Below, piece by piece: positions 24,248-31,831 of a DNA stretch of 45,290 nucleotides. The translations under genes were made by a program, and so were the position numbers. The notes below the pieces were generated by a model. It had not been told where the DNA came from and searched no databases. It saw only the letters and a list, made by a program, of their open reading frames with translations. Every line of letters starts with the position of its first letter. Position 1 is the stretch's first letter. The DNA is from Caldifarciminota bacterium (lineage in GTDB: Bacteria; Hydrothermota; Hydrothermia; LBFQ01), in assembly GCA_027003075.1 (NCBI GenBank), contig JALWYV010000045.1, positions 1-45,290 on the forward strand, in the 5' to 3' direction.

Positions 24248-24925
24248 TTACCGTTTTTCAAACACATCTTCCACCCTTTCATCTATTATCAGGACGCTCC
24301 TGTCCCCGTAGTGGAGGATCTTTCCGAAGGACGACCCGGCTACCGATATTACCGTATCCACGGACTCCGGTTCTCCCCAGATCTCCTTTACGTCCCTTTC
24401 GCTCATCCCCCACCTCACCTCACCCTCCTCCATCGTCCGGATCCGGTAGAGATCAACGAGGCTTTCGTACTCCTTCTTGTAGGCCCTGGCCGTTATCGGG
24501 GGTTTAAGGTAGCGGGTTATTTCCGCCAGAGAGTCCAGATCTTCAACCTTCTCCAGTTTCCGGCGGGCGGCTTTCAGGATCTCCCTGTAGGAGAAAACGG
24601 CCGTCTCCCACCGATCGTCAAAGAGGCCGTAGTCGTACAGGTACCTTATATACGCTTTGTTTGCCTCCGCAACCTTCAGCAGGTCTTCAAGGGACAGCTC
24701 CCCGTACCTTATAGACGTAAGTACGTCTGAAAAGAGGTTAGAGACCTTCGGGCCGAGGGGTGTCATACTCATCTTCCGACGAAATGAAGAGGAATTGAGA
24801 CTGTCCGCCATCTCAAGGAGCGTTCCGACCGGGTCTTTCTGGGCTTTCTTCTCCCAGCGCTCAACGAGGGATACACCGCACCCCGTGATCAGAACGGCGA
24901 TAAGAAAAATTATCGGTCTCTTCAT
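24248..24925 (-). CDS. Lipoprotein of unknown function
   Basis: The 225-residue protein starts MKRPIIFLIAVLITGCG, a standard lipoprotein signal with Cys16 as the lipidation site. The middle is helical and charged. The last 60 residues (VRWGMSERDVKEIWGEPESVDT then ILHYGDRSVLIIDERV) resemble the small SmpA/OmlA-like unit that starts G.s..eV...lG.P. The start at 24925 is chosen over the longer open frame because its ATG overlaps the upstream stop as ATGA and begins the signal peptide. It is the third gene of the 5'-nucleotidase operon. Confidence 0.72.
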   Translation of the reverse strand: MKRPIIFLIAVLITGCGVSLVERWEKKAQKDPVGTLLEMADSLNSSSFRRKMSMTPLGPKVSNLFSDVLTSIRYGELSLEDLLKVAEANKAYIRYLYDYGLFDDRWETAVFSYREILKAARRKLEKVEDLDSLAEITRYLKPPITARAYKKEYESLVDLYRIRTMEEGEVRWGMSERDVKEIWGEPESVDTVISVAGSSFGKILHYGDRSVLIIDERVEDVFEKR

Positions 24926-25503
24926 CCCCGCTTCAAGGCTACGGCCGTCATGAGGAGGTTCATGAGGGTGTATATACCGTAAGTGGCGAACATAAGGCCC
25001 TTTATAACGTGGGCGTCTCCGACCCAGAGCAGTGCGGCGACCACGCTTCCACCCAACCAACGCTTTCCGATCTCCGCTGGCCAGAACCCAACCGCACCCC
25101 ATATCGTGACGAAGAGGGTTAAGGCGTCCAGTACGAATACGGCCACACCCATCCATCCACCGAGTGCGAAGTTGTGGGCGAGGAGAAGAGTTATAACTAA
25201 GAACACGGACCAGAGGAGTAAGATCAAGAGCCACTTCCTTCCCGGAACGGCGTCTATCCGTCTAAGAACGTAGGGCAGGGCGTACTGCAGGGTTCCGTAG
25301 GATATGATCATGCGGGAGATGAGCCAGAGCCATTCGTTGTACGAGAAGTAGAACCACGCACCCTGAACGAGGAGGCCTATACCCGTAAAGGCGTACATCC
25401 TGCCCCGTACGCTCTCCAACCCGAGGTCCGACGTCCCCTTAAACAGGCTCGCCAGACCTGCTATAGCGGACGTTATAACTACTACCCATTCAAACGCGCT
25501 CAT
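24922..25503 (-). CDS. Integral membrane protein of unknown function
   Basis: The 193-residue protein has about six membrane segments (VVVITSAIAGLASLF, YAFTGIGLLVQGAWFYF, LWLISRMIISYGTLQY, LLILLLWSVFLVITLLL, GVAVFVLDALTLFVTIW and a C-terminal pair). No catalytic motif or known family was recognised. It is translationally coupled on both sides, since its ATG overlaps the 5'-nucleotidase stop (ATGA) and its stop overlaps the lipoprotein start. Confidence 0.65.
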   Translation of the reverse strand: MSAFEWVVVITSAIAGLASLFKGTSDLGLESVRGRMYAFTGIGLLVQGAWFYFSYNEWLWLISRMIISYGTLQYALPYVLRRIDAVPGRKWLLILLLWSVFLVITLLLAHNFALGGWMGVAVFVLDALTLFVTIWGAVGFWPAEIGKRWLGGSVVAALLWVGDAHVIKGLMFATYGIYTLMNLLMTAVALKRG

Positions 25504-27095
25504 AGTCTAAGCTTCGTTTTCTTTATCCGTCCCTCTACACGGGGTTTTACCTTTTCCACGTACTTCAGGTACTCCTCCACTATGTAGGATATGCGCTTTC
25601 CGGTATCTTTAACGTCCCTTGCGGTCCGGAATACGACGTATTCTCCTCCACCTTTCATCAGGTAATCGTTCGTGGCTATCGTATAGGTTGAGTCCGGATG
25701 GAAGGGTTTTCCGTTCACCTCAAGTATCCGGACCTTCGCCAGCGGTAGCACGTAGGTCTTTACACCTATACTGTCAAGCGTAACCGTGTCCCTTACGACC
25801 ACCTTTACCGTCTCCCTGACAAGACGGGAGTTGTCGTACTCCAGTTTTATACCCGAAACCACGAATATGGCGTGGTGTCCGTTGTACCCCACACCGAGGA
25901 TCTTAACGAGGTCCCTGCCTTTAACTTTGCCGTACATGAGGGTATTCGGGAAGGGAAAGGCGTTGTAAACGTCCTTGCGGGTTATGGGGCCGGTTTTGAA
26001 GTTGTCCCTTATGCCGGCGGCGTTGTATATGGCGACGACCGGGTGATCCTTCTCTCCGAGGACGCTCTCGGTGTACCACTTCATGGCATCCGTCACGAGG
26101 TTCCCCATTGAACTTTCCGTAAACCCACCCCTTGAGAAGTCTCCGATCGCGTGGGCTATGACCACGCCGTATATACTGTCCACCTTCGCCTCCCATACCG
26201 TCAGCAGGGAGTCTATGTAGGGGTCGGAGGGTACCCGCTCGTCCGTCAGGGTAATTATCCTGCCGGTTATGTTTAAAATTACCCTGTTCTTCCTGTCGTA
26301 GAGGATCTCAACCACTCCGAGGTTGGCGAGGTGGGAGTACGCCTGTACTATGGCCGTTGAGTTCAGGCGGGAGAAGTACGGCGGAACTATACCCGTATGA
26401 CTATGACCTCCGACTATGAGGTCTATCCCCTTTACGGAGTCGGCGTCCCTCTTATCGTGCCTGAAGCCCGTATGTGTGAGGGCTATAACTATGTCGGGTT
26501 TTTCCTTTGCCCTTACCTTGGGAACGAACTCCTTCACGAAGGAGTACTCCCACTTTACGTCAAGGTCGGGCATGTTCTGGGGAGGAACCATCCCCCTGAG
26601 CCAGTGGGTTATGAGACCGAAGACCAGGATACGGACGCCCATCGTGTCTATAACTACGTACGGCCGTGCGAAGGAGGGAGGATTTCCGGCCGTATCAACT
26701 AAGTTGGCGCTTACCAACGGAAAGTTCGCCCACTTCGCGAGGGAGTCAAGGATGTCCCTTCCGAAGTCAAAGTCGTGGTTCCCTACCGCCCCCACGTCCA
26801 CGCCGATGTAGTTCATCACCTGCATGTAGAGCTTTCCCTTCGTTAACTCACCGAGAGGGTCCCCCTGAAAGTAGTCCGCTGCATCCATAACGAGGACAAG
26901 CGCTCCCTCCTCTTTAGCCCTCTCCCTGTACTGCCTCACCAGATAGGCGAGAGCGCGGGCGTTGGCGAGGGTGGGAGGGAAGTCCCGGTCCAGCCAGAAG
27001 GCCTCGTTATAGCCAAGGTGTCCGTGGGCGTCGTTCCAGTGCAGAACGTATATCTTGAGGACGTCCCCTGACGATAGAAGAAACGGTAAGAGCAT
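25500..27095 (-). CDS. Exported 5'-nucleotidase / metallophosphatase
   Basis: The 531-residue protein matches the UshA/5'-nucleotidase family. The metallophosphatase domain shows VLHWNDAHGH, a DAADYFQGD segment, VGNHDFDFG, ALTHTGFRHD and VGGHSHTG, which supply the two-metal site. The C-terminal substrate-binding domain has IYNAAGIRDNFKTGPITRKDVYNAFPFPN and ATNDYLMKGGGEY. It hydrolyses extracytoplasmic nucleotides for salvage. The signal segment is unusually short and uncharged (MLLPFLLSSGD). It leads an operon with a membrane protein and a lipoprotein. Confidence 0.9.
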   Translation of the reverse strand: MLLPFLLSSGDVLKIYVLHWNDAHGHLGYNEAFWLDRDFPPTLANARALAYLVRQYRERAKEEGALVLVMDAADYFQGDPLGELTKGKLYMQVMNYIGVDVGAVGNHDFDFGRDILDSLAKWANFPLVSANLVDTAGNPPSFARPYVVIDTMGVRILVFGLITHWLRGMVPPQNMPDLDVKWEYSFVKEFVPKVRAKEKPDIVIALTHTGFRHDKRDADSVKGIDLIVGGHSHTGIVPPYFSRLNSTAIVQAYSHLANLGVVEILYDRKNRVILNITGRIITLTDERVPSDPYIDSLLTVWEAKVDSIYGVVIAHAIGDFSRGGFTESSMGNLVTDAMKWYTESVLGEKDHPVVAIYNAAGIRDNFKTGPITRKDVYNAFPFPNTLMYGKVKGRDLVKILGVGYNGHHAIFVVSGIKLEYDNSRLVRETVKVVVRDTVTLDSIGVKTYVLPLAKVRILEVNGKPFHPDSTYTIATNDYLMKGGGEYVVFRTARDVKDTGKRISYIVEEYLKYVEKVKPRVEGRIKKTKLRL

Positions 27096-27104
27096 CGGTA
27101 AGTG

Positions 27105-27110
27105 ATTATA
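27105..27110 (-). promoter_or_regulatory. -10 box for the 5'-nucleotidase operon
   Basis: A perfect TATAAT ends 9 nt before ATG 27095. Confidence 0.6.
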
Positions 27111-27863
27111 CTGCTGAAGGGAGGGGAGGAAAATGAAAGCCGTCTCAAAATAGGCCGTCGGCTATGGTCGCGTTGAGAGGTTTACGCTGTCAAAGGAAGG
27201 TATGAGAATTTACGATCCAATAAGATCTTACCCTGCGTGCAGGTTTTCAATGGGTGGGATGCGGACTGTATTACCAAGTAAAAGCCATAGCAAAAGTATG
27301 GGATAAATACAAAATTTACGCCATATACGGAACTCAAATACTGCAGGTCACACGACCAAACAGCACGTAGTTTGAACGGTTGAAATAGTTGGCCAAGTAC
27401 AGTTTATATACGTCGCCGCTTTCGGGCAGGCCCTGTGTTTGAAGGGGGGCCAGCAATATCAAGTTGCGTAGCCGTAATTCTTCCTGTAGTTGAGGACCCC
27501 ACTAGTTTCGGTCTCCCAAAAGCCATCCCCGAACTTTAGGGGTCAACCCATGTACCAGATGGGTATCGTGAGCGGAGGAAGGGGTTAACTCAACACCGAC
27601 TATAACGCCCGGATATGCCATGCGTCGCTACTCATACCATCAAACCCGCAGTCGGCCTCCCACTTAAACCTGCGACAACGACAGGGCCGGGCTAAGTGGT
27701 AAACGGGCGGGGCTGCACTGTCTCCGATTGAAATGAGCGGGTCGCACGGCCTGATGTACAACGTTGCGCGGTGGAACTTCTTAGAATGGGAAACCATTAC
27801 CCATAATGCTGCCGAAAGTACCTGAAATCGCTGTATCTGTCTCTAACTCAAAACTTGTACGTA
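27111..27863. other. Noncoding tract with multiple stem-loops: candidate structured RNA or decayed element
   Basis: All frames on both strands are broken by stops, and nothing longer than about 65 codons opens. Perfect or near-perfect stems cluster here. CCTGC/GCAGG lies at 27232-27243. GGTC/GACC lies at 27346-27357. GCAGGCCC pairs with GGGCCAGC (27426-27433 with 27447-27454, one A-A mismatch). GAGGACC pairs with GGTCTC (27492-27498 / 27510-27515, one bulge). CCCC/GGGG lies at 27527-27542. ACCCAT/ATGGGT lies at 27546-27564. TGCGAC/GTCGCA (27671 / 27741) encloses GACAG/CTGTC (27680 / 27718). No RNase P, tmRNA or SRP signature was found. Strand and ends are unknown, and it could be a decayed transposon. 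Confidence 0.4.
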
Positions 27864-28352
27864 CTACCTTTCAGAAAACAGATCCCTGACAGGAGGCGGA
27901 TTTTCCACCTGTATGTGGTAGTCGTCCTCAAAGGTGGAGTTCTTTATCTTCCTGATAAACCTGTTATCCCACGTGTAAAACTTCTCTGCCTTTGCATAAG
28001 CCGCAGTTGACAATAATAAAGCGTCTATCTTATATTTTCTCCTGAGATCATATTTCCTCATAATCTTTCCACCAAGCGTTGCTATTTCGTAGTTTACCAT
28101 CACTATCTCAAAACCTTCCCAACGTCTTAAATCGTATAAGTCCGAAAAATCTTGATCTATACTATCAAGTCCCTCTGCTACTTCAAAAACGACCAAAGAG
28201 GAAACTATTATGAGCAACTCGCCTTTGGCCGCCTTTCTGAACAGGTTTTCCCCTGATGCTACTCTATTTACACCGTTAACGTTAGTCTCATTCTTAAAAT
28301 ATGCTACAAGGACATTTGTATCTATACCTGCCCTGAGAATATCTTTAGCCAT
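27864..28352 (-). CDS. PIN-domain ribonuclease, probable toxin
   Basis: The 162-residue protein has the PIN acidic set: Asp11 in GIDTNVLVAYF, Glu57/Glu60 in VVFEVAEG, Asp110 in KYKIDALLL and Asp129 in YTWDNRF. PIN toxins are Mg-dependent RNases that cut specific RNAs and are neutralised by a partner encoded just upstream. Here the partner is the 247-residue protein at 28345-29088, which overlaps by 8 bases. Base composition is A+T-richer than in the flanking operons. No other family fits as well. Confidence 0.82.
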   Translation of the reverse strand: MAKDILRAGIDTNVLVAYFKNETNVNGVNRVASGENLFRKAAKGELLIIVSSLVVFEVAEGLDSIDQDFSDLYDLRRWEGFEIVMVNYEIATLGGKIMRKYDLRRKYKIDALLLSTAAYAKAEKFYTWDNRFIRKIKNSTFEDDYHIQVENPPPVRDLFSER

Positions 28353-29088
28353 TAGCCCATTCCTCCCGGATCTTCCTTACGAATTCAACGCTCTCCATCT
28401 CTAAATCTTCCCATGCACCCCTTAATTTCTCCCAGGGTGTCCTTAACTTCTCTATTGGTATAACCTTTGTGATGTCCTTAACCCTTACGGGAATACCAAG
28501 GGGACCGTAAAGTATTCTCCCATGCACTTCCACGGTTTTCTTATAGTTCTCCACGAATACCTTCTCAAACCGACTATCCACCTTCATCTTTATTGTCCGA
28601 CGTGGATTTACTTCCCACCTTAATCCCACTCTTACCCCTTCCTTCACTCCGATCGCACTGAGCGAGAGAACTTTACCCCTGATACTACCCAATTCCTGAT
28701 GTATGTGCGCCTTGTACTCCTCTATCTCCTCTATTCCAAACCTTATATGCCAGCCGTCCCTCTTAATCTCCACCTCATCTATCCCAAAGTCGTCGGTGAA
28801 GGCAGGTACTATGTCTAACGGATCGTTGAGGTTGAATACATCTGCTACGGTGCTTATACGCTCCAACATCCCCAGAGGTATGTCCTTTAACTGGTACGTT
28901 CCCCTCTCGCGCTTATAAAACGCCATATCTACCTCTACACTGCCGGTCCTTATATCCGTTATAACCGTGTATGTCCGTCCCTCTTCCTTCGTCAGCTCTC
29001 TAAATACCGCACGCCAGTAGTCTATCACCTTGCTCACATAGTCCGCCCTTATACCTTCCCGCTTTCCTTTTATCTTGAGCTTGTACAT
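28345..29088 (-). CDS. Probable antitoxin-position partner of the PIN protein, unfamiliar family
   Basis: The 247-residue protein was not recognised. It is far longer than the usual 70-100 residue antitoxins. The first 200 residues look like a mixed alpha/beta domain (TYTVITDIRTGSVEVDMAFY ... GRILYGPLGIPVRVKDI). The last 35 (WEKLRGAWEDLEMESVEF then VRKIREEWANG) look like a flexible toxin-docking tail. A GGAGGTG ribosome-binding site precedes ATG 29088. The 8-base overlap with the PIN gene supports a two-gene unit. The antitoxin role is inferred from position only. Confidence 0.55.
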   Translation of the reverse strand: MYKLKIKGKREGIRADYVSKVIDYWRAVFRELTKEEGRTYTVITDIRTGSVEVDMAFYKRERGTYQLKDIPLGMLERISTVADVFNLNDPLDIVPAFTDDFGIDEVEIKRDGWHIRFGIEEIEEYKAHIHQELGSIRGKVLSLSAIGVKEGVRVGLRWEVNPRRTIKMKVDSRFEKVFVENYKKTVEVHGRILYGPLGIPVRVKDITKVIPIEKLRTPWEKLRGAWEDLEMESVEFVRKIREEWANG

Positions 29089-29092
29089 CTTT

Positions 29093-29114
29093 CACCTCCG
29101 CCCCTTATATTCTA
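29093..29114 (-). promoter_or_regulatory. Promoter box and ribosome-binding site of the PIN unit
   Basis: TAGAAT (29114-29109) lies 20 nt before ATG 29088. GGAGGTG (29099-29093) sits 4 nt before the ATG. The leader is short but, unlike most units here, carries a strong Shine-Dalgarno sequence. Confidence 0.5.
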
Positions 29115-29169
29115 AACCCGATAAAACGTCTTAGACCTTATCATCCCCCCACATGCTGTCCATTACACT

Positions 29170-29379
29170 GTGCCTTATACTATCTTAGCAGTTGAAGTCC
29201 TTTCTATTCTCGCCTTATTTACGGGTGCGGAGTCCGATCTCCGGAAAACTTTGGTAGTCTGCCTGTTGTTACGCACAATTTTACTCGTAGTTTCCCCATT
29301 TTTCCCCGGAATCATCCTCAGGATGCTTCTTGATCTTTTTGCTGAAATGCTCTGTTATGCCTTCACCAATGTAAGGTAA
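29170..29379 (+). CDS. Possible small membrane protein
   Basis: This 69-codon frame from GTG 29170 encodes two hydrophobic stretches (TILAVEVLSILALF and LVVCLLLRTILLVVSPFF then GIILRMLLDLF). No ribosome-binding site or convincing -10 box sets its start. It is the only plausible gene in the roughly 300 bases between the PIN unit and the lipoprotein at 29433. It may be real or chance, since hydrophobic frames arise easily in A+T-rich DNA. Confidence 0.25.
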   Translation: MPYTILAVEVLSILALFTGAESDLRKTLVVCLLLRTILLVVSPFFPGIILRMLLDLFAEMLCYAFTNVR

Positions 29380-29420
29380 ATTAGCCTTTGAATCTTACCG
29401 CATTCCTCCCCCTTCCAACA

Positions 29421-29426
29421 TAAAAT
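29421..29426 (+). promoter_or_regulatory. -10 box for the lipoprotein gene at 29433
   Basis: TAAAAT ends 6 nt before ATG 29433. Confidence 0.6.
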
Positions 29427-29432
29427 ACCTGC

Positions 29433-30095
29433 ATGTACAGGTTAATCCCACTCATTTTTATCCTCGCCGCCTGTGGCGGTTCCGGTGAGAAAACTTCAAC
29501 GGAGGTTAACACGACAACCACCCAGAAAACCACGGAGATAGCCGAAAAGCCTTCCCCCCCGTCCACCGCGCCCGTCGGCCCCGGAGAGAAGGAGAGGGTA
29601 CCCGAACCTCCTCAGGAGTTCGCCGTACGTATACTCAAGGCGATAAAGTCCGGTGATATAAAACGGCTGGCCTCCATGGTGGCCCCCGAGGGCGTTATCC
29701 TTTCTCCCGACGTCCATATAGACCCTGAAAAGGACGTCCGCCTGAAACCCGAAGAGCTGTTAAAGGCGTGGGAGGAGAACAAGGCGTTCGTCTGGGGTTA
29801 CGAGGCTGGATCGGGAAGACCGATAGAGATGGGAATAAGGGACTTCTTCAAGAAGTACCTGTACGACAGGGATTATCTCAACGCACCCAAAGTGGCCGTC
29901 AACGAGAGACTCGGTAGGGGAAGCACGAAGGATAACGTGAAGGAAGTCTTTCCGGACGCCGTATTCGTTGAGTTCCATTTCCCCGGTACGGAGAAGAACG
30001 GAGGTATGGACTGGAGCAGTCTCAGGGTGGTGATGAGGAAGTACGGTGAGGGCTGGAATGTGGTAGCCATAGTCCGGGATAACTGGACCCCTTAG
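29433..30095 (+). CDS. Lipoprotein with C-terminal domain of unknown function
   Basis: The 220-residue protein begins MYRLIPLIFILAACGG, a lipoprotein signal with Cys14, then a Thr/Pro-rich linker of about 45 residues. The C-terminal 150 residues (FAVRILKAIKSGDIKRLASMVAP ... FVEFHFPGTEKNGGMDWSSLRVVM ... GWNVVAIVRDNWTP) look like a compact domain seen in bacterial lipoproteins, in which a DW.SLR strand precedes a final W..V.I..D.WT strand. Its function is unknown. The spacing suggests a single-gene unit, because rseP downstream has its own -10 box. Confidence 0.7.
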   Translation: MYRLIPLIFILAACGGSGEKTSTEVNTTTTQKTTEIAEKPSPPSTAPVGPGEKERVPEPPQEFAVRILKAIKSGDIKRLASMVAPEGVILSPDVHIDPEKDVRLKPEELLKAWEENKAFVWGYEAGSGRPIEMGIRDFFKKYLYDRDYLNAPKVAVNERLGRGSTKDNVKEVFPDAVFVEFHFPGTEKNGGMDWSSLRVVMRKYGEGWNVVAIVRDNWTP

Positions 30096-30103
30096 TACGA
30101 CCT

Positions 30104-30109
30104 TACAAT
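30104..30109 (+). promoter_or_regulatory. -10 box for rseP
   Basis: TACAAT ends 8 nt before GTG 30118. Confidence 0.55.
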
Positions 30110-30117
30110 AGGCGACC

Positions 30118-31389
30118 GTGTTTTCCGGACTAATCTCTGTACTTGCGGTACTCTTCGGTTTTAGCCTGCTCATCGTATGGCACGAGCTCGGCCACCTTCT
30201 CGCTGCCCTATCCGTAGGGATAAAGGTTGAGGTGTTTTCCATAGGGTTCGGTCAGAGGCTATTCGGGTTCCGTTTCCGGGACATAGACTTCAGGGTGTCG
30301 GCCATTCCCTTCGGGGGTTACGTCCGGTTCTCCGACGAGGGCGAAGGTGGGATACCGAGGGAGTTTTTCTCCCGTCCCCTGTGGCAGAGGATATGGGTGG
30401 TCCTCGCCGGCCCCCTCTTCTCTTTCCTCCTTGGGCCCATCCTGATAGCCGTGGCCCTAGCCGTTAGCGGTAACGTATCCATAATGACGACGCGGATATG
30501 GAGGTCCTACGTTCCGGAATTCAGAGACAGGGACTCCGTACTCACGCTCAACGGTAAGTTCCTGAGGAGTGGGGAACAGTTTCTGAACCGGATATCAGAG
30601 GAAGGGAAGAAGAGAGTAAGCGTGTTGAGAGGGGAAAGGAAGGTAAGTTTCGTTGTTAAAAGGGCTATACCGCCCGACAGTATAGTCATGTTTATTCCCC
30701 CCGTCGTGGGTGAGGTCCGGAAGGGTTATCCGGCGTACGAGGCCGGTGTGAAGGCCGGGGATACCGTAGTGGCCGTTGATACGGTGGAGGTAGGTACGTG
30801 GCAGGAGCTGGTTGAGTACGTTAGCGAAAAGGGTAACGGGGACACGGTCCTTTTAACCGTTAGACGGGGTGGTAAAACTGTCAGGCTCAGGGTGGGCGTT
30901 AAGGAAGAGGGGGGAGTGGGTCGTATAGGTATAGTTGTGGCCTACAGGGTTTACCCTATGTCGCCGATAGAGATAATAAGTGAAACCGGAAGGCTCACGG
31001 TGAGATTCTCCGTCCTTCTGGCCGAAGCCGTGAAGCAGATGGTTAAGCGGCAGGTAAAGGTTGAGGAGGCGGTGGGAGGACCCATAACCATAGGGGCGGC
31101 TATGGCCACAACTGCCCAGCAGGGCATTGACCGCTATCTCCTCCTTCTGGCCATAATAACCCTTCAGCTCGCCGTTATAAACCTGTTCCCCATACCGGGA
31201 CTTGACGGTGGGCACATCCTGTTCTTCCTGATAGACGAAGTGTACTACCGTATAAGGGGCAGACGGATACCGGAGAAGGCACACTTCTGGATATTCATCG
31301 TCGGTATAAGCATCCTGATACTCCTCGCCGTACTCATCCTCGGTCTGGACATCCTGAAGCTCCTCACGGGCAAACTCCTGCCGAAGTGA
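30118..31389 (+). CDS. rseP: Site-2 zinc metalloprotease RseP
   Basis: The 423-residue intramembrane protease has HELGH at residues 22-26 in the first membrane segment, followed by FSIGFGQRLFGFRF and IPFGGYVRF. One PDZ domain lies around residues 195-275 (VGEVRKGYPAYEAGVKAGDTVVA). The third zinc ligand is in NLFPIPGLDGGH. It releases signalling factors by cutting transmembrane anti-sigma proteins and clears signal peptides. E. coli RseP has two PDZ domains, whereas here only one is evident. The start is GTG. Confidence 0.93.
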   Translation: MFSGLISVLAVLFGFSLLIVWHELGHLLAALSVGIKVEVFSIGFGQRLFGFRFRDIDFRVSAIPFGGYVRFSDEGEGGIPREFFSRPLWQRIWVVLAGPLFSFLLGPILIAVALAVSGNVSIMTTRIWRSYVPEFRDRDSVLTLNGKFLRSGEQFLNRISEEGKKRVSVLRGERKVSFVVKRAIPPDSIVMFIPPVVGEVRKGYPAYEAGVKAGDTVVAVDTVEVGTWQELVEYVSEKGNGDTVLLTVRRGGKTVRLRVGVKEEGGVGRIGIVVAYRVYPMSPIEIISETGRLTVRFSVLLAEAVKQMVKRQVKVEEAVGGPITIGAAMATTAQQGIDRYLLLLAIITLQLAVINLFPIPGLDGGHILFFLIDEVYYRIRGRRIPEKAHFWIFIVGISILILLAVLILGLDILKLLTGKLLPK

Positions 31390-31396
31390 TCGGGCT

Positions 31397-31402
31397 TAGT
31401 AT
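31397..31402 (+). promoter_or_regulatory. -10 box for cdd
   Basis: TAGTAT ends 6 nt before ATG 31409, favouring that ATG over the GTG at 31406. Confidence 0.45.
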
Positions 31403-31408
31403 TGCGTG

Positions 31409-31822
31409 ATGGATCGTAAAATCCTGCAGGAGCTGTACGAAAGGGCGACGGGAAGTGTAGAAAACGCTTACGCCCCCTACTCCCGGTTCCGGGTGGGTGC
31501 AGCCGTACTGATGGAGAACGACAGAGGGGAACGCAGGGTATTTACAGGTGTAAACGTTGAAAACTCGTCGTATGGGCTTACGGTGTGTGCCGAGAGGGTA
31601 GCCGTATTCAAGGGGGTATCCGAAGGGTACCGGAGACTCCTGGCCCTCGCCCTCGTGGCCGTAAAGGATGGGGAAACCCTGCCCGTCCTTCCTTGTGGAG
31701 CGTGTCGGCAGGTCATGTGGGAGTTCGGAGATGAAAACACACCCGTGTACGACGGCGAGAAAGTGCATCGCTTGGGTGATCTCCTCCCCGGAGGTTTCAG
31801 GCTGAGAAAGGGCAGGCCGTAG
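31409..31822 (+). CDS. cdd: Cytidine deaminase
   Basis: The 137-residue enzyme deaminates cytidine and deoxycytidine to uridine forms. It has the N-terminal AYAPYSRFRVGAAV, the substrate segment GVNVENSSYGLTVCAERVA with the zinc-binding Cys and catalytic Glu in CAE, and PCGACRQVMWEF with the other two zinc cysteines. The length fits the tetrameric form. With ndk and the 5'-nucleotidase elsewhere in the window it belongs to nucleoside salvage. The -10 box of the next gene overlaps its stop codon. Confidence 0.95.
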   Translation: MDRKILQELYERATGSVENAYAPYSRFRVGAAVLMENDRGERRVFTGVNVENSSYGLTVCAERVAVFKGVSEGYRRLLALALVAVKDGETLPVLPCGACRQVMWEFGDENTPVYDGEKVHRLGDLLPGGFRLRKGRP

Positions 31823-31825
31823 AAT
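31820..31825 (+). promoter_or_regulatory. -10 box for the SagB-like gene
   Basis: TAGAAT begins with the cdd stop codon TAG and ends 6 nt before ATG 31832. Confidence 0.55.
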
Positions 31826-31831
31826 AGCACG

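Noticed and set aside
27521-27600. RNase P RNA or tmRNA within the noncoding tract
   Set aside because: The GGAGGAA-like string at 27574 lacks the GAGGAAAGUC context, and neither the tmRNA ends nor a tag peptide were found.
27600-27797. 65-codon minus-strand frame inside the noncoding tract
   Set aside because: No ribosome-binding site, promoter box or recognisable domain, and the composition looks random. It is more likely chance within a structured tract.
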